Origin: Betaproteobacteria bacterium | GTDB lineage: Bacteria > Pseudomonadota > Gammaproteobacteria > Burkholderiales > SG8-39 | DNA length: 5,021 bases | NCBI GenBank assembly: GCA_005881355.1 | Contig: VBDM01000376.1 | Span: forward strand, 1-5,021 | Direction: 5' to 3' | Shown here: piece after piece, positions 1 to 4,928 of the stretch | Layout of the letters: each line of letters opens with the position of its first letter | How positions within the stretch are numbered: position 1 is the first letter of the stretch | Made by a program: the position numbers and the translations under genes | The notes under the pieces: generated by a model | Database searches by the model: none | What the model was told of the DNA's origin: nothing | What the model saw: only the letters and a program-made list of their open reading frames with translations

Positions 1-70
1 CGCCAGAGGCGAGATCGCCTATGTCTGCCGGTTCCATCCCATGATGAAGGGCGCTCTGGTCGCAAAGTAG
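1..70 (+). CDS. Cupredoxin (amicyanin/plastocyanin-like type-1 copper protein), C-terminal end only
   Basis: Only the last 22 codons are present, read in the frame starting at base 2 and ending with TAG at 68-70. The peptide ends GEIAYVCRFHPMMKGALVAK. It contains Cys (26-28), His three residues later (35-37) and Met six residues after the Cys (44-46). This is the spacing of the copper-binding loop of small type-1 copper proteins; the Y-x-C-x2-H-P-x-M-x-G pattern resembles amicyanin in particular. Such proteins are soluble periplasmic electron carriers. Ending a few residues after the Met ligand is normal for the family, so the C-terminus looks intact. The rest lies left of the window, so its export signal and the other His ligand cannot be seen. 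It could instead be the last domain of a larger copper protein. The next gene starts 53 bases downstream on the same strand. Confidence 0.72.
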   Translation, partial: ARGEIAYVCRFHPMMKGALVAK

Positions 71-123
71 CAAGTCCGGCGCGGTCGAAGATCGCTCGAT
101 CGATTGCCGGTATCATCCGCGGC
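71..123 (+). other. Short intergenic gap with weak nested inverted repeats
   Basis: The gap between the cupredoxin and M20 genes holds an outer inverted repeat, CCGGC (76-80) with GCCGG (106-110), and an inner one, GATC (90-93) with GATC (98-101) around a four-base loop. The RNA could fold into an interrupted hairpin, but no T-run follows, so this is not a convincing terminator. No promoter or Shine-Dalgarno sequence is evident before the ATG at 124. Co-transcription of the two flanking genes is therefore possible. Confidence 0.25.
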
Positions 124-1242
124 ATGAGCGACGCCGTCGCCCTTACCCGCTCCCTGCTGCGCTTCGACACGGTGAATCCTCCGGGCCGCGAGCGCGACTG
201 TGCGCATCTCGTCGGCGCAATGCTGCAGGAGTGGGGCTTCGAGGTCACCTACCACGAGTACGAGGACGCGCGCACGAGCGTGATCGCACGCTCGGGTGGG
301 GTCGATTCCAAGCCGCCGCTCTGTCTGACCGGACATCTCGACGTCGTTCCGCTCGGCTCCCGTAAATGGAGCAAGAATCCTTTTAGCGGCGAGGCGGACG
401 GCGACAGGCTGTACGGCCGCGGCTCCTCCGACATGAAGGCCGGCCTCGCGGCGATGCTGCTCGCGGCCCGGAGCGTCGCGAAGAAGCTGTCCGGAACGCC
501 GGGCGTGGTGCTCGTGCTCACGGCGGCGGAGGAGGGGGGATGCATCGGGTCGCAGCATCTCGCGCGAACGCAGCTGCTCGGCAGGGCCGGCGCGATCATC
601 GTGGGCGAGCCCACCTCGAACTATCCGTGCGTCGGGCACAAGGGCTCGCTCAAGTTCTACGCGCGGTTCCGCGGCGTGTCGGCGCACGCCTCCATGCCCG
701 ACCTGGGCGTGAACGCGATCTACAAGGCGGCGCGCGCGGTGGCGAAGCTCGAGGCTTTCGACTTCGGCCGGCCGGCGCATCCGGTGATGGGCAGGCCGAC
801 GATGAACGTCGGGACGTTCGCGGGCGGAGAAGGCGTGAACATGGTTCCGGACTCGGCGAGCGTCGGCGTGGACGTCCGCACGGTGCCCGGGATGGATCAC
901 GCCGCCCTGCGCGGGAAGCTGCAGGCGCTGCTCGGGAACGAGGCCGAGATCGACGTGTTCTCGGACATGAACGCGGTGTGGACCGAGCCCGGGCAGGACT
1001 GGGTGCAGCGCGTGTTCGAGATCACCGGCCGCGCGCTCGGCGTGAAGCCCGAGCCGCGCGCCCAGACCTACAACACCGACGCGGGGAATCTCCTCAAGGT
1101 CTACCAGGGCGCGCCGACGGTGGTGCTGGGGCCGGGCGAGCCGCAGCAGGCGCATCAGACCGACGAGTGGTGCAGCATGGAGCGCATCCGGCAGTCGGTG
1201 GCGATTTACGAGGATTTGATCCGGGATTGGTGCGGGATATGA
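124..1242 (+). CDS. M20-family metallopeptidase/deacylase, ArgE/DapE type
   Basis: This is a 372-residue cytoplasmic (no signal peptide) di-zinc hydrolase of the M20 family, which cleaves N-acyl or peptide bonds; known members include acetylornithine deacetylase, succinyl-diaminopimelate desuccinylase and carboxypeptidase G2. The full domain order is visible. An N-terminal catalytic half carries the metal-site motif GHLDVVP (His71, Asp73), GRGSSDMKAG with the bridging Asp103, AAEEGG with catalytic Glu136 and metal Glu137, and VGEPT with Glu162. A dimerisation insert starts near KGSLKF and contains SAHAS (His188). The C-terminal catalytic part has NTDAGN (Asp319) and the last metal ligand His344 in QQAHQTDE. 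All expected catalytic residues are present and the length is normal. The start is the only in-frame ATG near the domain edge and opens with the typical MSDAVALTRSLLRFDTVNPPG-like beginning, but it has no clear Shine-Dalgarno. The substrate cannot be read from sequence; neighbours are redox genes and give no hint of arginine or lysine synthesis. Confidence 0.93.
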   Translation: MSDAVALTRSLLRFDTVNPPGRERDCAHLVGAMLQEWGFEVTYHEYEDARTSVIARSGGVDSKPPLCLTGHLDVVPLGSRKWSKNPFSGEADGDRLYGRGSSDMKAGLAAMLLAARSVAKKLSGTPGVVLVLTAAEEGGCIGSQHLARTQLLGRAGAIIVGEPTSNYPCVGHKGSLKFYARFRGVSAHASMPDLGVNAIYKAARAVAKLEAFDFGRPAHPVMGRPTMNVGTFAGGEGVNMVPDSASVGVDVRTVPGMDHAALRGKLQALLGNEAEIDVFSDMNAVWTEPGQDWVQRVFEITGRALGVKPEPRAQTYNTDAGNLLKVYQGAPTVVLGPGEPQQAHQTDEWCSMERIRQSVAIYEDLIRDWCGI

Positions 1243-1275
1243 GAAGGCCGCTTGCGCTTCTGCTGGCGTCGGGTC
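1243..1275. other. Convergent gap between M20 and cytochrome c genes
   Basis: The 33 bases separate two genes that end facing each other. An imperfect hairpin can form from AGAAG (1242-1246) and CTTCT (1257-1261), extended by two inner pairs with a bulge. No T-run follows on either strand, so it is at best a weak bidirectional terminator. Confidence 0.2.
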
Positions 1276-1608
1276 TCAGATTTTCCCGCCCGCGACCACG
1301 TAAGCCCACAGGGCCTCGACCTCTTCGGGCTTGAGCAGGCCGCCCCAGGGCGGCATCTGGTTCTTGCCGCGCGTCACCGAATTGACGAAACGCTCGCGCT
1401 CGTTGCGCGGGAATTTCCTCAGGTCGGCGGCGCCCTGCGGGTCGAGCATGCGCGCGCCGTGGCACGGCGAGCAGTTGCGCTCGTAGATTTCCGCTCCGGC
1501 CTTCAGCTGCTCCGGCGCGAAGTTTTGCACTTGCGGGCTCTGGGCCGTGGCCGGCGCGCCCGCGAGCGCAAGGGCCGCTGCGAGCGGGGCTGCAACGCGC
1601 CGGAGCAT
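1276..1608 (-). CDS. Small periplasmic monohaem cytochrome c, partner of the PQQ dehydrogenase
   Basis: The product has 110 residues. An N-terminal signal peptide (two Arg, then an Ala/Leu-rich core, cleavage expected after ATA around residue 22) directs it to the periplasm. The mature part is a single class I-like cytochrome c domain: haem attachment CSPCH at residues 46-50 with His50 as the proximal ligand, and Met85 in QMPPWGG as the likely distal ligand. It ends with the usual helix (PEEVEALWAYVVAG). Its ATG directly follows the TGA of the upstream dehydrogenase, with no spacer and no Shine-Dalgarno of its own, so translation is probably coupled to that gene. Family knowledge: PQQ alcohol dehydrogenases pass electrons to a soluble cytochrome c encoded next to them (as in xoxG/mxaG or exaB arrangements) or to a fused C-terminal haem domain. 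I infer that this is the cognate electron acceptor. The sequence is too short and divergent for me to assign a gene symbol. Confidence 0.92.
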   Translation of the reverse strand: MLRRVAAPLAAALALAGAPATAQSPQVQNFAPEQLKAGAEIYERNCSPCHGARMLDPQGAADLRKFPRNERERFVNSVTRGKNQMPPWGGLLKPEEVEALWAYVVAGGKI

Positions 1609-3267
1609 TCAGTCCGGCATCAGCGCGAAAGTCCAGACCGATCCGCCCGGCGGCACCTTGTCCTTCAGCTGCTCGCGCGCGATGTTCCAGTACAGCCCGC
1701 CGACGCCCGAGAGCACGGTCACGTACTGCCGGCCCTTCCGGGTGAAGGTGACCGGCATGGCGTTGATGCCGGACCCGGTCTGGAATTGCCACAGCTGCCT
1801 GCCGGTGTCGGCGTCGAGCGCGATGAACTCGCCGGTCTCCTTGCCGGTGAAGAGCAGCCCGCCGCCGGTCGCGAGCATCGCAGACCAGATCTGGAAATCC
1901 ATGAGCGGCACGCGCCATTTCTTCGCCGCGGTGAGCGGATCGATGGCCTCGATGTGGCCGATCGGCTCGCCGGGGACGCGCGGCAGCGGCAGGTTCTCTA
2001 TGAACTGATAGCGCTGGCCGACCGTATACGGCTTGGTTTCCAGGTGCCTGTACATCCGGCCCTCGTGCAGCGTATTGGCGTAGATCAAGCCGGTCCGCGG
2101 ATTGAACGCGGCATGCTGCCAGTTCTTGGCGCCGCGCGTCGACGGCCAGTGCTCGGTCGCCTTCATGTCGCGGATGCTTTTCGCGATGTCGGTCTCGACC
2201 GGACGCCCGGTCTTCAAGTTCACCTTCTCGTAGGCGTTCGCCGAGATCAGCTGGCCGTTCGTGCGGTCGAGCACGTAGAGAAAGCCGTTGCGGTTGAGCT
2301 GCATGAGCGCCTTGCGGCTGCGTCCCTGCACCTTCAGGTCGGCGAGGATCAGCTCCCAGCACGCGTCGTAGTCATACGCGTCGTTCGGCGTGAACTGGTA
2401 GTACCAGACCATCTCGCCGGTCCTCGGCCGCAGCGCAAGCACCGAAGAGGTGTAGAGATTGTCGCCCGGCCGCCTTTGCGAGGCCCACGGCGCCGGGTTG
2501 CCGATGCCCCAGTACATGAGGTCGAGCTCGGGATCGTAGGACCCGGTGATCCAGGCCGAGCCGCCGCCCGTCTCCCAGGCATTGTTGTCCTGCGGCCAGG
2601 TCTCGTTGCCCTTCTCGCCGCGCGCCGGGATCGTGTAGCGGCGCCACAACTGCTTGCCAGTCTCGGGGTCCCAGCCGTCGATGAAGCCGCGGATGCCGAA
2701 CTCCGCACCGGAGATCCCGGTGATCAACACTCCGTTCGCAACGAGCGGCGCGACTGTCAGGGCATAGCCGTCCTTCCATTCGGCGACCTTCGATTTCCAG
2801 ATCTCCTTGCCGTCCTTCGCGTCGAGCGCGAGCACGTGGGCGTCCAGCGTGGTGCGGTAGACCTTGCCGTTGTAGATCGCCGCGCCCTTGTTGGACACGC
2901 CGCAGCACACGACGCGCGGCGTCTCGGGCGGCCAGTCGAGCGTGTGCTTCCAGATCTGCTTGCCGGTGGCGACGTCGATCGCGACGGTCGCCCTGGCGTT
3001 GGTGACGACCATCACGCCGTTGTAGACGATCGGCTGGGCCTGCTCGCCCCAGTTGTTGTCGAGGCTCAGGTTCCACACCGGCACCAGGCGCTTGACGGTC
3101 TTCTTGTTGACCTGGCTGAGCGGGCTGTAGCGCTGCAGATGGTAGCCCATGCCGTAGGTGAGGATGTTGTCGGTGTTCTTCCCGTCGTTCTTGAGGTCGT
3201 CGAGCGTCTGCGCGGTGACGGCGGCGGAGAAGAACAGAGCGACAGCTGCCGGTGCGATGAATTTCAT
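1609..3267 (-). CDS. PQQ-dependent alcohol dehydrogenase, methanol/ethanol family, lanthanide-type (DYD) active site
   Basis: A 552-residue periplasmic quinoprotein that oxidises alcohols (or aldehydes) and passes electrons to a cytochrome c. The signal peptide is MKFIAPAAVALFFSAAVTAQ. The rest is an eight-bladed propeller with repeated tryptophan-docking motifs, e.g. DVATGKQIW (98-106), DAKDGKEIW (149-157), DPETGKQLW (200-208) and DADTGRQLW (485-493). By my alignment to known methanol dehydrogenases, the active site is complete: Glu75, the vicinal Cys121-Cys122 pair beside PQQ, Thr171, Ser186, metal ligand Glu189 (SGAEFG), Trp239, metal ligand Asn257 (GNPAPW), catalytic Asp299, Arg326 and Trp461. 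Asp301, two residues after the catalytic base, is the extra ligand typical of lanthanide-dependent enzymes. Lys127 stands where MxaF has Arg. There is no fused haem domain; the next gene supplies the haem. The ATG at 3267 was chosen because AAGGGGGAG precedes it and a signal peptide follows it; an ATG 25 codons upstream would spoil the leader. The substrate is unknown; I would not call it XoxF without phylogeny. Confidence 0.94.
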   Translation of the reverse strand: MKFIAPAAVALFFSAAVTAQTLDDLKNDGKNTDNILTYGMGYHLQRYSPLSQVNKKTVKRLVPVWNLSLDNNWGEQAQPIVYNGVMVVTNARATVAIDVATGKQIWKHTLDWPPETPRVVCCGVSNKGAAIYNGKVYRTTLDAHVLALDAKDGKEIWKSKVAEWKDGYALTVAPLVANGVLITGISGAEFGIRGFIDGWDPETGKQLWRRYTIPARGEKGNETWPQDNNAWETGGGSAWITGSYDPELDLMYWGIGNPAPWASQRRPGDNLYTSSVLALRPRTGEMVWYYQFTPNDAYDYDACWELILADLKVQGRSRKALMQLNRNGFLYVLDRTNGQLISANAYEKVNLKTGRPVETDIAKSIRDMKATEHWPSTRGAKNWQHAAFNPRTGLIYANTLHEGRMYRHLETKPYTVGQRYQFIENLPLPRVPGEPIGHIEAIDPLTAAKKWRVPLMDFQIWSAMLATGGGLLFTGKETGEFIALDADTGRQLWQFQTGSGINAMPVTFTRKGRQYVTVLSGVGGLYWNIAREQLKDKVPPGGSVWTFALMPD

Positions 3268-3270
3268 GAA

Positions 3271-3279
3271 CTCCCCCTT
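3271..3279 (-). promoter_or_regulatory. Ribosome binding site of the PQQ dehydrogenase gene
   Basis: On the minus strand AAGGGGGAG lies three bases before the ATG at 3267-3265, with its G-run centred about seven bases away. It decides the start, since the longer open frame reaching 3342 has no such signal and would place about 25 charged, proline-rich residues before the signal peptide. Confidence 0.7.
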
Positions 3280-3347
3280 GTGGCGCGGATGAAGGCCGAC
3301 GTCTTCGAAATTCGGCGCGGGCCGAGGCGGTCCATGTTGCACCTTCG

Positions 3348-3359
3348 ACGGCTCGCCGT
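3348..3359. repeat. Inverted repeat ACGGC-TC-GCCGT upstream of the -35 box
   Basis: A dyad with two five-base arms separated by two bases lies just upstream of the plus-strand -35 box and overlaps the weak minus-strand -35 candidate. Its centre is 25 bases from the centre of the dyad at 3373-3384, but the arm sequences differ. It could be half of an operator pair; short GC-rich dyads also arise by chance. Confidence 0.3.
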
Positions 3360-3364
3360 AAACC

Positions 3365-3394
3365 TTGACCCTGGAGCGCGCTCCCGCCTACACT
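3365..3394 (+). promoter_or_regulatory. Sigma-70-type promoter for the YVTN propeller gene
   Basis: TTGACC (3365-3370, five of six consensus bases) and TACACT (3389-3394, four of six) are separated by 18 bases. Transcription would start near 3401, giving a leader of about 25 bases that includes the Shine-Dalgarno at 3414-3419. The spacer is one base longer than optimal and contains a perfect 12-base palindrome, so a spacer-binding regulator is conceivable. Confidence 0.55.
3373..3384. repeat. Perfect palindrome GGAGCGCGCTCC inside the promoter spacer
   Basis: The 12 bases form an exact palindrome centred at 3378/3379, between the -35 and -10 boxes of the plus-strand promoter. A regulator bound here would block the polymerase, or would remodel an over-long spacer in the way MerR-family proteins do at 19-20 base spacers; here the spacer is 18. 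Operator function is inferred from position only. Confidence 0.35.
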
Positions 3395-3413
3395 GGCGCG
3401 TTGCGTGCGCGAC

Positions 3414-3419
3414 AGGAGG
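3414..3419 (+). promoter_or_regulatory. Consensus Shine-Dalgarno of the YVTN gene
   Basis: AGGAGG lies six bases before the ATG at 3426, an ideal arrangement. It fixes the start there and rules out the in-frame GTG at 3405, which lies upstream of this signal. Confidence 0.85.
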
Positions 3420-3425
3420 ACGGCC

Positions 3426-4406
3426 ATGAGCAAATCGACGCTTTCCCGCACCGGCTTCAGGCATGCGTGGCTCGTGCTGGCACTGGCGGTGTCGCCCGTG
3501 TCGGCAAATACGGTGCGCGTCTACGTCACGAACAGCGCCGGCGACAGCATCCACGTGATCGACCCGGCGACGAACAAGGTCGTGCAGGTCATCAAAGGCA
3601 TCGAGGCGGCCCACGGCATCGGTTTCGCGCCCGACGGCGCGCGCGTCTACGTCAGCAACGAGGCCGACAGCACTCTCGACGTCGTCGACCGCAAGACGGG
3701 CAAGATTCTCAAAAAGGTGCCCTTGAGCGGTCACCCCAACAACATCGCGGTCACCAAGGACGGCGGGCGGGTGGTCGTCGGGATCGCCGATGACCCCGGT
3801 GCGCTGGATGTGATCGACACCGCCTCGCTCAAGCTCGCGAAGAGCATCCCGGTGAACGGCCGGCTTCACAACGTCTATGTGACCCCGGACAACAAGTTCG
3901 TGGTCACCGGCTCGATCCGCACGAAAGTCCTGACCGTCATCGATCTGAAGACCGAGCAGGTCGCCTGGGAGCTCAAGCTCGACGAAGGCGTGCGCCCGAT
4001 GACCTTCGAGGCGGGACCCGACGGCTCGACCCGCCGCATATTCGTCCAGCTCTCGAAGCTGAACGGGTTCGCGGTGGTGGATTTCGCCGCGCACGGCATG
4101 GGCGTCGCGCCCGACGGCAAGACGCTGTGGGTCACCAGCATTTTCGCCAATGCCGTTTTCGCCTACTCGCTGCCCGACCTCAAGCTGCTGGGACACGCCA
4201 AGCTGCCCGAGCTCAAGCTCGAGGGACGCGCGCCGATCGGCGCGGTGCCGAACTGGGTCACCTTCACGCCCGACAGCAAGCTGCTCTACATCTCGAACGC
4301 GGGGGCGCGGTCGGTGTCCGTCATCGATACGAAGGCGATCAAGCGGGTGGCGACCGTTCCCGTGGGCGAAGTGCCCAAGCGGATCAACACCCTGGTGATG
4401 CGCTGA
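3426..4406 (+). CDS. Secreted YVTN-type beta-propeller protein, one blade apparently shortened
   Basis: The product has 326 residues. A signal peptide (hydrophobic WLVLALAVSPVSA, cleavage expected near residue 27) sends it to the periplasm. The rest is a chain of propeller repeats of the pattern (K/R)-x-(V/L)-(Y/F/W)-V ... V-(I/V)-D-x-x-T/A-x-K-V, starting near residues 31, 74, 115, 157, 203, 233 and 285: seven repeats, as in YVTN propellers. Repeat 5 stops abruptly: NGFAVVDFA (213-221) runs straight into AHGMGVAPDGK (222-232), the usual start of the next blade, without the expected TxKV strand and loop. The C-terminus VGEVPKRINTLV is as I recall it in relatives. There are no haem, metal or catalytic motifs and no cysteine. 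Related propellers are found near PQQ dehydrogenase genes (for example those named PQQ-dependent catabolism-associated beta-propeller), but their biochemical role is not established. The divergent position opposite the dehydrogenase suggests shared regulation. Confidence 0.88.
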   Translation: MSKSTLSRTGFRHAWLVLALAVSPVSANTVRVYVTNSAGDSIHVIDPATNKVVQVIKGIEAAHGIGFAPDGARVYVSNEADSTLDVVDRKTGKILKKVPLSGHPNNIAVTKDGGRVVVGIADDPGALDVIDTASLKLAKSIPVNGRLHNVYVTPDNKFVVTGSIRTKVLTVIDLKTEQVAWELKLDEGVRPMTFEAGPDGSTRRIFVQLSKLNGFAVVDFAAHGMGVAPDGKTLWVTSIFANAVFAYSLPDLKLLGHAKLPELKLEGRAPIGAVPNWVTFTPDSKLLYISNAGARSVSVIDTKAIKRVATVPVGEVPKRINTLVMR

Positions 4407-4409
4407 AGA

Positions 4410-4832
4410 TCACTTGCCCGGGCGCGCGGTCTGCCCGGTGACCCACCGGGCGAGGATTTTCCACTCCGGGTCGTTCCTCGAGGCGAACTGCCTGCCGCCC
4501 GTGTGGAAGGCGTTGCCGCCTGCTTCGGGGGCGAGCGGCTGCAGCAGAAGCAGGCTCTTGGCCGGATCGCCGGGGACCACCAGGCGCGAGACCGCCTCGA
4601 AGTTGCGGCGCGACTGCTCCTCCGTCCAGAACTTGTCTCCCGGCGGAATCTTTTCCAGCTTGAAGCTGTTGTTGCTCCGGTCGGAGTGGCACACCACGCA
4701 GCGCACGTGTCCGGGGCGCTTCGCGAGGAAGATCGGCTCGACGCGGGCCTTGAAAAACTCGTAGTCGAGGGATTGAGCTGCTGCGGGTGACGCAAGGATC
4801 GCCACGATCGTTCCCAGATGAGCTAACCGCAT
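4410..4832 (-). CDS. Secreted c-type haem protein, single CVVCH site
   Basis: The product has 140 residues with a signal peptide (MRLAHLGTIVAILASPAAAQ, cleavage near residue 19-20). The mature protein opens DYEFFKARVEPIFLAKRPGHVRCVVCH, with haem attachment Cys45-x-x-Cys48-His49. The layout of 'F-x-x-x-V-x-P-I-F' a few residues before the C-x-x-C-H resembles the cytochromes of the planctomycete-type (PSCyt1-like) group, not class I cytochromes. Later features are PGDPAKSLLLLQPL (87-100), an FHTGGRQF segment with His110, and a C-terminal WKILARWVTG helix. No clear Met ligand follows the haem site, so His110 may be the second axial ligand; this is inference. The start is set by AAGGGAGA (complement of 4841-4848) and the signal peptide; an in-frame ATG at 4889 would add 19 unlikely residues. 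The gene converges on the YVTN gene with only three bases between stops. A periplasmic electron-transfer or redox-sensing role is likely; the partner is unknown. Confidence 0.85.
   Translation of the reverse strand: MRLAHLGTIVAILASPAAAQSLDYEFFKARVEPIFLAKRPGHVRCVVCHSDRSNNSFKLEKIPPGDKFWTEEQSRRNFEAVSRLVVPGDPAKSLLLLQPLAPEAGGNAFHTGGRQFASRNDPEWKILARWVTGQTARPGK
4433..4451 (+). terminator. Candidate terminator hairpin of the YVTN transcript, inside the convergent cytochrome gene
   Basis: GCCCGGTG (4433-4440) and CACCGGGC (4444-4451) form a perfect eight-pair stem with a three-base ACC loop, 26 bases after the YVTN stop. On the plus strand GAGGA and then TTTT (4457-4460) follow. The T-run is short and set off by five bases, so intrinsic termination would be imperfect. 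On the minus strand no T-run follows. The bases also encode residues near WVTGQTA of the opposing cytochrome. Confidence 0.4.
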
Positions 4833-4928
4833 GAGTGAAATCTCCCTTGGTTCTGGCCAGACTCCCGGTCTCGGCGAACAGTTTATCATTCAGCGTTGAA
4901 TCCGTCGGGAAGAGGAGGTCGGTTGGGG
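4833..4928. promoter_or_regulatory. Divergent gap between haem protein and Bug receptor genes
   Basis: About 95 bases must hold both start signals. The minus-strand Shine-Dalgarno is AAGGGAGA (complement of 4841-4848) and the plus-strand one is AGGAGGT (4913-4919). A TATCAT (4884-4889, five of six bases of a -10 box) lies on the plus strand, but no matching -35 box stands 16-18 bases upstream. On the opposite strand the same A/T-rich spot reads TGATAAACT, again without a good -35. Promoters are therefore not assigned. Confidence 0.4.
4913..4919 (+). promoter_or_regulatory. Strong Shine-Dalgarno before a TTG-started gene
   Basis: AGGAGGT stands before two in-frame TTG codons, at 4923 (four bases after AGGAGG) and 4929 (ten bases after). 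No ATG or GTG occurs in this frame between here and the signal peptide, so the receptor gene most likely uses a TTG start. Confidence 0.6.

Larger units (their letters stand above)
3268..3425. promoter_or_regulatory. Divergent control region between PQQ dehydrogenase and YVTN propeller genes
   Basis: These 158 bases carry the start signals for both divergent transcripts. Toward the propeller gene there is a good sigma-70-type promoter (separate entry). Toward the dehydrogenase only a poor candidate is seen: TTTACG (complement of 3357-3362) and CAACAT (complement of 3334-3339), 17 bases apart. Their hexamers match the consensus at about 4 and 3 positions, so that promoter may need an activator. 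Two dyads (3348-3359 and 3373-3384) sit near the middle. No sigma-54 GG/GC element, riboswitch or small gene was recognised. Confidence 0.55.

Noticed and set aside
76..110. Nested inverted repeats after the cupredoxin stop as a terminator or regulatory RNA
   Set aside because: The arms are four to five bases, interrupted, and not followed by a T-run; this is within chance expectation for such GC-rich DNA.
19..1155. 378-codon open frame on the minus strand across the M20 gene
   Set aside because: Arg/His-rich shadow translation with no motifs; the plus-strand M20 frame has all catalytic residues.
1242..1261. Hairpin in the M20/cytochrome convergent gap as a terminator
   Set aside because: The stem is short and bulged and lacks a T-run on both strands; noted as only a weak possibility in the gap entry.
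3405..3425. GTG at 3405 as start of the YVTN protein
   Set aside because: It lies upstream of the AGGAGG at 3414-3419, which is ideally spaced for the ATG at 3426; the extra residues would precede a normal signal peptide.
1252..3429. 725-codon open frame on the plus strand, antisense to the dehydrogenase operon
   Set aside because: The translation is low-complexity, rich in Arg, Val, Asp and Ala without any domain pattern. It mirrors the codon bias of the GC-rich genes opposite, which carry clear family motifs along their whole length.
2372..3451. 359-codon minus-strand frame overlapping the 5' half of the dehydrogenase
   Set aside because: Out of frame with the quinoprotein; its Arg/Gln-rich sequence is a frameshifted copy of it. 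It does not indicate a frameshift because the true frame is continuous.
3264..4196. 310-codon minus-strand frame opposite the YVTN gene
   Set aside because: Shadow of the propeller gene: no start signal, no recognisable fold pattern, and rich in Asp/Val/Arg/His as expected from the complementary codons.
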